This document shows, piece after piece, positions 16,861 through 21,064 of a stretch of 21,064 nucleotides of DNA. Position 1 is the first letter of the stretch; each line of letters begins with the position of its first letter. The DNA comes from Planctomycetota bacterium (lineage in GTDB: Bacteria; Planctomycetota; UBA8742; JACQVU01). Location: the NCBI GenBank assembly GCA_016209585.1, contig JACQVU010000347.1:1-21064 (forward strand). The letters are read 5' to 3'. The translations under genes were made by a program, and so were the position numbers. Below the pieces are notes generated by a model. It was not told the DNA's origin, did not search any database, and saw only the letters and a list, made by a program, of their open reading frames with translations.

Positions 16861-18024
16861 TCAGGCGCCAGAGCACGGCGGCGGAGGCGGGGCGGGCGAG
16901 GGAAGGATCTCGCTGGCTGCTCCCTGGACCGGGCGGCGTGAGGCTGTGAACATGCAGAGGCCGAACGCGGCCAGCGGTCCCAGCAGGGCGAGCGCCAGCA
17001 GGGCCACGGCCTCGGGCGGCGGCGGACGGCGGGCGGCGGCCGCGTACTTTTCGGCGGCGGATCGGGTGTAGGCCGAGCGGGGGTAGTCTTTTTTCATGCG
17101 GGCGAAGGCGCGCGCGACGCGCGCCCAGCGTTCGTCGTCGTGACCGCCATTGCCGAGGAGGTGGTGAAAGGCGCCGGCGCGCTCCTCCATGACGAGCGTG
17201 TCGGCCTTTTTCGCCAGCGCCGAGAGGTGGGCCACGCGAGGCGGCTCGTCGGCGCCGGCCCGGCGCAGTTCGCTGAAGTCTGCCAGCAGGGTGTCCAGTT
17301 CGTGGCTCACCTCTTCGTCCAGCCGGCGGGCGGCGGCGCGGCGGGCGGCCGCGACGGGGTCGGCGCCCTCGTCCGGCGGGATCTCTCCCTGGGCCTCGAT
17401 CCAGGCGGCGCGGCCGGCCGGGTCCAGCAGACGGTCACGTTCCTCGGTCAGGGCCGCGATGCGCCGGTAGATCGGCGCCACCAGCAGTTCGTCCAGGCGG
17501 GCGAGCACGGCGTCGGCCCTGGCGCCGACGTCGCCGCTCAAGCCGCCGGAGGCGCGCGCCCGCGCCAGCCGCCGGTAGAGCGCGACGTACCCGCACGCCG
17601 CGGGATCACTGCTTTCGGCCCGTTCCACGCGGAAGAGGTCGTCACGCAGCCGCGCGACCTCAAAAAGGGCGTCGCGCGCCTCCTCCGGCGCCAGCGCCGC
17701 GCTCACCCGCGCGAACCAGGGCAACCTGGCCCGCGCGGCCCGCAGCCGCTGCTCCGCGCCGGCGAGCCGCGCGGCGATCTCCTCGCGTTGGAGCAGCAAG
17801 GCGCGCGCCCGCTCCTCGATGGCGTCCGGCGACGGCTCGGCGTCGAGCGTCGGAGCGGCCGCCGCCGCCGACTCTCTCCCGGCCGCGTCCGGTGGCGTCG
17901 CGTGCGCCGCCGCCGCGCCGAGCAGCAAGGCCGCGGACAGCGCCGCGGCTGGCCCGAACCCGCTGGTTCCCCTTCGCGACGCGACGCGGCCGGCGGCGAC
18001 GGGAACGGGAAGCGCGCGCGCCAT
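16861..18024 (-). CDS. Secreted coiled-coil protein with C-terminal membrane segment, function unknown
   Basis: A 387-aa protein, family not recognised. The N-terminus (RRGTSGFGPAAALSAALLLG, then AAAAHA) is a plausible Sec signal with cleavage near residue 42. From about 65 to 330 the sequence is almost entirely charged helix (Glu/Arg/Ala-rich), probably coiled coil. A hydrophobic segment at about 342-362 (EAVALLALALLGPLAAFGLCMF) is followed by a short Pro-rich tail. This implies a periplasmic helical body tethered at the C-terminus. The start lies only 3 nt after the stop of the upstream NSS-type transporter gene, so translation is probably coupled and the product may be its partner. The last residues (PAPPPPPCSGA) look odd, and a different reading frame continues more naturally for about 28 codons past this stop, so the true C-terminus is uncertain. 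Confidence 0.75.
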   Translation of the reverse strand: MARALPVPVAAGRVASRRGTSGFGPAAALSAALLLGAAAAHATPPDAAGRESAAAAAPTLDAEPSPDAIEERARALLLQREEIAARLAGAEQRLRAARARLPWFARVSAALAPEEARDALFEVARLRDDLFRVERAESSDPAACGYVALYRRLARARASGGLSGDVGARADAVLARLDELLVAPIYRRIAALTEERDRLLDPAGRAAWIEAQGEIPPDEGADPVAAARRAAARRLDEEVSHELDTLLADFSELRRAGADEPPRVAHLSALAKKADTLVMEERAGAFHHLLGNGGHDDERWARVARAFARMKKDYPRSAYTRSAAEKYAAAARRPPPPEAVALLALALLGPLAAFGLCMFTASRRPVQGAASEILPSPAPPPPPCSGA

Positions 18025-18027
18025 CGC

Positions 18028-19554
18028 TCACTCCTCCGCGCCGGCGGCGTCCCCGGCCGCGAACTCGTCCGACGGGTCGAATGGCTCCGCCTCTCCGTGC
18101 CCGCCGAGGCGCGCGAGCAGCAGGGCGCTCATCAGCGACCCGACCGCCGCCGCCGGCTGGGCCAGCGCCAGCCAGTCCGGCCGCTCCCACTCGCCCGCGG
18201 GAGCGAGGCTGCGCGCCCACTCCACCACCACCCACAGCAGCGCGGCCGGCGCCAGCCACCGGACGGCGAACCGCCAGCGCGCGCCCACCCGGGTTTCCGA
18301 CACGGCGTTCATCCTCGCCATGAACCCGCTCAGCGGCCCGCCCCAGCCGATGGCCACGCAGCCCAGCAGCGCCGCCAGCGCGCACAAGCCGCCGGGCGCC
18401 ACCGCGCCGAGCGCGCCCGGCAGCGCGCCGACCTTCCCCCCCGCCGCCGCCACCATCGCGCCGGCGAGCGGCGGCAGCGCGGCCAAAAGCGCGGCCGCCC
18501 CGCGCCCCAGGTTGAACTTGTCGCCGAGGGCCACCGCCGCGGCGCGCACGATGCCGACGCCGACCCCCAGCGCCGCCGCCGCCACGAAGACCAACCACGC
18601 CGCCCGCGCCGCGAGCCGGGCCTCGTCCCACGGCAGGAAATCCAGATGGTCGATGGCGGCCGGAACCCGCGAGAGCACCATCGCCGGACCGCGCGCCAGG
18701 AGATCGCTCACCGGCTCGCCGTCCGCCGCGCCGGAGACGCCCAGGAACGACATCGCCGCCGCCCCGCCCAGCACCGCGATCACCGTGGCGCCGCTGGCGG
18801 TCATCCGCGCGTTGTTGGCCACGTCGGTGCGCGTGGGCAGAAACCCCGCGAAGGCCGTGAGCGTCCCCTGGCCGAGCGCCACCGTGAACAGCGCCTGCGC
18901 GCAAGCGGCGCGCCAGCAGGCCGGATCGCGCAGCGCGCCGAAGTCCGGCGTGAAGGCCACCCGCAGCCCCTCGTGGTCCGGATCCCCGGCCACCGCGGCC
19001 GCGAGCGCCACCAGCAGCAACGAAAGCCCGATCGCCGCCAGCGGCGACAACACGCGCCCCACCCGCGGCGCGCCGCCGGCCGCGATCAGCCACGCCACGA
19101 GCCAGAAGCCCGCGCCGATGCCGGCGCTCAGCGTGTCGTACCGCGCGGCGACGACGTTCCCGCCGCCCACGGGTTCCACCGCCGCCGGCGACGCCGCCGG
19201 CGACGCGATCCCCACGATGCCGCGCAGCGCCTCCACCGCCACGCTTCCCGCGAAGCAGGCCACCAGCCACCCGGCCACGACCGCCAGCCAGCCGATCCAC
19301 TCGAACCGGCGCGCCGTCTCTCGCAGCGCCTTCGGGGCGGCGGCTTGCCGCGTCAGTCCAAGTCCGTATTCCAGCGCCACCAGCGGCGCGGCCACCACAG
19401 CCATGGCCAGCAGGTACGGAATGACGAACGCCCCCCCGCCGTGCCGGCGCAGCGCGTCCGGCAGCGTCTGGGCGCCCCAGAAGAGCGCCGAACCGCCGAA
19501 CGCCGCCGCCAGGAACGCCCGGCGGCTGGTCCAACGTTCGCGTATCGGCTCCAT
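18028..19554 (-). CDS. Divergent neurotransmitter:sodium symporter (NSS/SNF) family transporter
   Basis: A 508-aa polytopic membrane protein of the LeuT-fold NSS family. The N-terminus aligns with LeuT almost residue for residue: W8, G20, P32, GGGAF at 39-43, IPY, and E62 in the second helix. TPDFGALRDPACW...QALFTVALGQGTLTAF is the typical entry to helix 6. About twelve membrane helices fit the length. NSS proteins couple sodium import to uptake of amino acids or related amines. However, the LeuT sodium and gate residues N27, R30, T354 and S355 are replaced here by G27, T30, Gly and Val, so the coupling ion or even transport activity is in doubt. TTAGGAT about 12 nt upstream may be the ribosome site. 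The next gene follows after 3 nt. Confidence 0.85.
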   Translation of the reverse strand: MEPIRERWTSRRAFLAAAFGGSALFWGAQTLPDALRRHGGGAFVIPYLLAMAVVAAPLVALEYGLGLTRQAAAPKALRETARRFEWIGWLAVVAGWLVACFAGSVAVEALRGIVGIASPAASPAAVEPVGGGNVVAARYDTLSAGIGAGFWLVAWLIAAGGAPRVGRVLSPLAAIGLSLLLVALAAAVAGDPDHEGLRVAFTPDFGALRDPACWRAACAQALFTVALGQGTLTAFAGFLPTRTDVANNARMTASGATVIAVLGGAAAMSFLGVSGAADGEPVSDLLARGPAMVLSRVPAAIDHLDFLPWDEARLAARAAWLVFVAAAALGVGVGIVRAAAVALGDKFNLGRGAAALLAALPPLAGAMVAAAGGKVGALPGALGAVAPGGLCALAALLGCVAIGWGGPLSGFMARMNAVSETRVGARWRFAVRWLAPAALLWVVVEWARSLAPAGEWERPDWLALAQPAAAVGSLMSALLLARLGGHGEAEPFDPSDEFAAGDAAGAEE

Positions 19555-19615
19555 CGCCGGAATCCTAACACGCCGCGCGCGGTTTTTCAGGCCGCCCGGC
19601 GGCGCGATGGCGCCA

Positions 19616-20617
19616 TCAGATCCACCCGCGCCGCCGGAACCACGCCAGCATGGCGCCGGCCGTGGCCAGCATGGCGGCGATGGTGAGCCAGAACCCCAGC
19701 GGATGGTCGCGGCCGGGCAGCGCCTCGAAGTTCATGCCGTAGACGCCCGTGATGAGCGTCAGCGGCATCATGAGCGTGGTGATCACGGTCAGCACCCGCA
19801 TGACCTCGCCCAGACGGTTGTTCACCGCGGCCAGGTAGGCCTCCCGCGCGGACGCCACGGCCTCGCGCACGCTGTCCAGGAGGTCGCTGACGCGCAGGGC
19901 GTGGTCGTACACGTCGCGGAACCAGGGCAGCAGCGCGCTGGAAATGGCCGGGTGCGACACGTAGGCCAGCGCATGGCACACGTCGCGTTGCCGCCGCGCC
20001 ACCCGCGCCAGCGCGGCGGTCCGCCGGCGAAGCAGCGTGAGCGCCGCGGCCGCCCGCGGCCGGGGACGATGCAGCACTTCGTCTTCCACCCGCTCCACCC
20101 GCTCCTGCAGCGCCTCCGCCTCGCGCTCGAAGCCGGAGGCCAGCAGGTCCAGCGTGGCGTGGGCCAGCGCGTCGGGCGAGGCCAGCGCCCGCGCCGGGTC
20201 GCGCCGCGCCCGCGCCGACAATTCGTCCATCAGCGGCAGGTGAGCGCGCAGCATCGTCACCACCCACGCGCCCGCCAGGAAGATCGACACCTTCCGCGTG
20301 CCGTCGCGCCGGTCGTCCACCGGCGTCCGCGCGATCACGAACAGATACGCGCCGAAATCCTCCCACTTGGGGGGATGGCCGTCGGCCAAAGCGTCCTCCA
20401 GCGCCAACTCGTGCAGCCCCAGACGCTCGCGCAGCCGCGCCACTTCGTTCGCGTCCGGCCCCACCACCTCCACCCACAGACAGGCTCCCGCCCCCGCCCC
20501 GGCCGCGGCCGCCTCCCCCGATGACGGCGGCGGAGCGTAGCCGGCGAGGACCGGCAGCGCCTCCGGCCCCTCGGTCACCGTGAGCGTCGACCCCTCCCGT
20601 CGCCAGACCCGGATCAT
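19616..20617 (-). CDS. corA: CorA-family magnesium/divalent cation transporter
   Basis: A 333-aa protein of normal CorA length. CorA forms a homopentameric inner-membrane channel for Mg2+ (also Co2+ or Ni2+). The signature YGMNFE is present with G294-M295-N296 at the end of the first membrane helix (about 273-293, VLTVITTLMMPLTLITGVYGMN). The second helix lies at about 307-326 and is followed by a basic tail RRRGWI. The large N-terminal part is the cytoplasmic alpha/beta funnel, with the long stalk helix at about 160-270. The start is fixed by a strong ribosome site at 20623-20631 (GGGAGGAAG on the minus strand). It lies 25 nt after the ion-transporter gene and 61 nt before the NSS gene, within one probable operon. 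Some GMN family members are Zn2+ exporters (ZntB), which cannot be excluded. Confidence 0.93.
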   Translation of the reverse strand: MIRVWRREGSTLTVTEGPEALPVLAGYAPPPSSGEAAAAGAGAGACLWVEVVGPDANEVARLRERLGLHELALEDALADGHPPKWEDFGAYLFVIARTPVDDRRDGTRKVSIFLAGAWVVTMLRAHLPLMDELSARARRDPARALASPDALAHATLDLLASGFEREAEALQERVERVEDEVLHRPRPRAAAALTLLRRRTAALARVARRQRDVCHALAYVSHPAISSALLPWFRDVYDHALRVSDLLDSVREAVASAREAYLAAVNNRLGEVMRVLTVITTLMMPLTLITGVYGMNFEALPGRDHPLGFWLTIAAMLATAGAMLAWFRRRGWI

Positions 20618-20622
20618 TGCGT

Positions 20623-20631
20623 CTTCCTCCC
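20623..20631 (-). promoter_or_regulatory. Ribosome binding site of corA
   Basis: The minus strand reads GGGAGGAAG about 5 nt before the ATG at 20617. It is one of the strongest Shine-Dalgarno matches in the window and decides the corA start. Confidence 0.65.
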
Positions 20632-20642
20632 GCGCCGCGAAC

Positions 20643-21064
20643 TCACAGCGGCACGCCCAGCGCCGCGCCGGCCCAGAGCAACGCCAGTCCCACCACGGTG
20701 GTCGCCAGCGTGATCGGCAGACCGGCGCGCAGGTAGGCGAGGAACCCGATGGTCACCCGCTCCTTCGCCTGCTCCATGACGATGATGTTCGCCACCGAGC
20801 CGACGATCGTCAGGTTCCCCGCGAAGGTCGAGGCCACCGCCAGCACGTACCACATCAGCGCCGGGTGAGCGAACGACTTCACCCAGTCGCACGCCACCAG
20901 CACGAACGGAACGTTCGACACCACGTTCGACCCCACCACCGTGAACGCCCCGAACGCCGCCATCTGCTCGCCGGGCGAGCCGCCCAAAAAGGGGGTCACG
21001 GCGTCGTGCATGTCGCGCAGAACGTTCACCTTCCCCACGCCCCCCACCACCACGAACCAGGTGA
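20643..21064 (-). CDS. ArsB/NhaD/SLC13 (ion transporter superfamily) membrane protein, C-terminal part only
   Basis: The last roughly 140 codons of a polytopic transporter; the frame stays open to the right edge (residues T-W-F precede VVVGGVGKVNVL). SNVVSNVPFVLVA and FAGNLTIVGSVANIIVMEQA are the second-half signature loops of the ArsB/CitM/SLC13 ion transporter superfamily, where re-entrant hairpins with Asn and Thr line the substrate and sodium sites. FVVVGG is the conserved helix before them. The protein ends with a final membrane helix (ITLATTVVGLALLWAGAAL). Arsenite, sodium/proton exchange or dicarboxylate transport are all possible, and the missing half is needed to choose. It is the first visible gene of the minus-strand transport cluster and ends 25 nt before corA. 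Confidence 0.88.
   Translation of the reverse strand, partial: TWFVVVGGVGKVNVLRDMHDAVTPFLGGSPGEQMAAFGAFTVVGSNVVSNVPFVLVACDWVKSFAHPALMWYVLAVASTFAGNLTIVGSVANIIVMEQAKERVTIGFLAYLRAGLPITLATTVVGLALLWAGAALGVPL

Noticed and set aside
17140..20524. Very long plus-strand open frames (17140-19686, 17819-20524)
   Set aside because: They are antisense to the coiled-coil, NSS and CorA genes. High GC removes stop codons, and the products are low-complexity Arg/Ala/Pro.

Overview
The window is very GC-rich, gene-dense bacterial chromosomal DNA. Several features point to a Planctomycetota-like (or similar deep-branching, large-genome) bacterium. These are a very large membrane serine/threonine kinase with an N-terminal array of GspE-N-like repeats and a zinc ribbon, a giant lipoprotein of Ig-like and kelch repeats, and heptamer repeats in gaps between genes. 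The phylum is an inference from architecture, not from a marker gene. I saw no rRNA, tRNA, CRISPR array, insertion sequence or phage gene.

Layout. (1) 1-3832, minus: the kinase gene, cut by the left edge, with a good sigma70-like promoter just upstream of its start at 3909-3938. (2) 4146-7853, plus: miaB (tRNA methylthiotransferase), overlapped by 10 nt by a 140-aa gene of unknown function, then a 614-aa protein with a possible TraB-like N-terminus. (3) 7914-8372, minus: an SRPBCC/AHSA1-type protein. (4) 8516-9439, plus: a class IV branched-chain aminotransferase (ilvE). (5) 9520-16479, minus: a 2319-aa lipoprotein with about six Ig-like repeats and 30 kelch blades, best read as five six-bladed propellers. 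(6) 16480-16860: a 381-bp gap holding a candidate promoter and a 179-bp nested inverted repeat. (7) 16861-21064, minus: a tightly spaced set of four genes, in transcription order an ArsB/SLC13-type ion transporter (cut by the right edge), CorA, a divergent NSS-family transporter, and a secreted coiled-coil protein with a C-terminal membrane segment.

How the genes may work together. The right-hand set is a membrane-transport cluster. The NSS-like gene and the coiled-coil gene are separated by only 3 nt, so they are probably translationally coupled and may form a complex. In the miaB cluster, the two downstream unknown proteins share the transcript by position only. The kinase and the kelch lipoprotein look like stand-alone units, each with its own candidate promoter.

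The most noteworthy items are the five-propeller organisation of the kelch protein, the nested inverted repeat upstream of it, the NSS homologue that appears to lack most of the LeuT sodium ligands, and the uncharacterised pair downstream of miaB.
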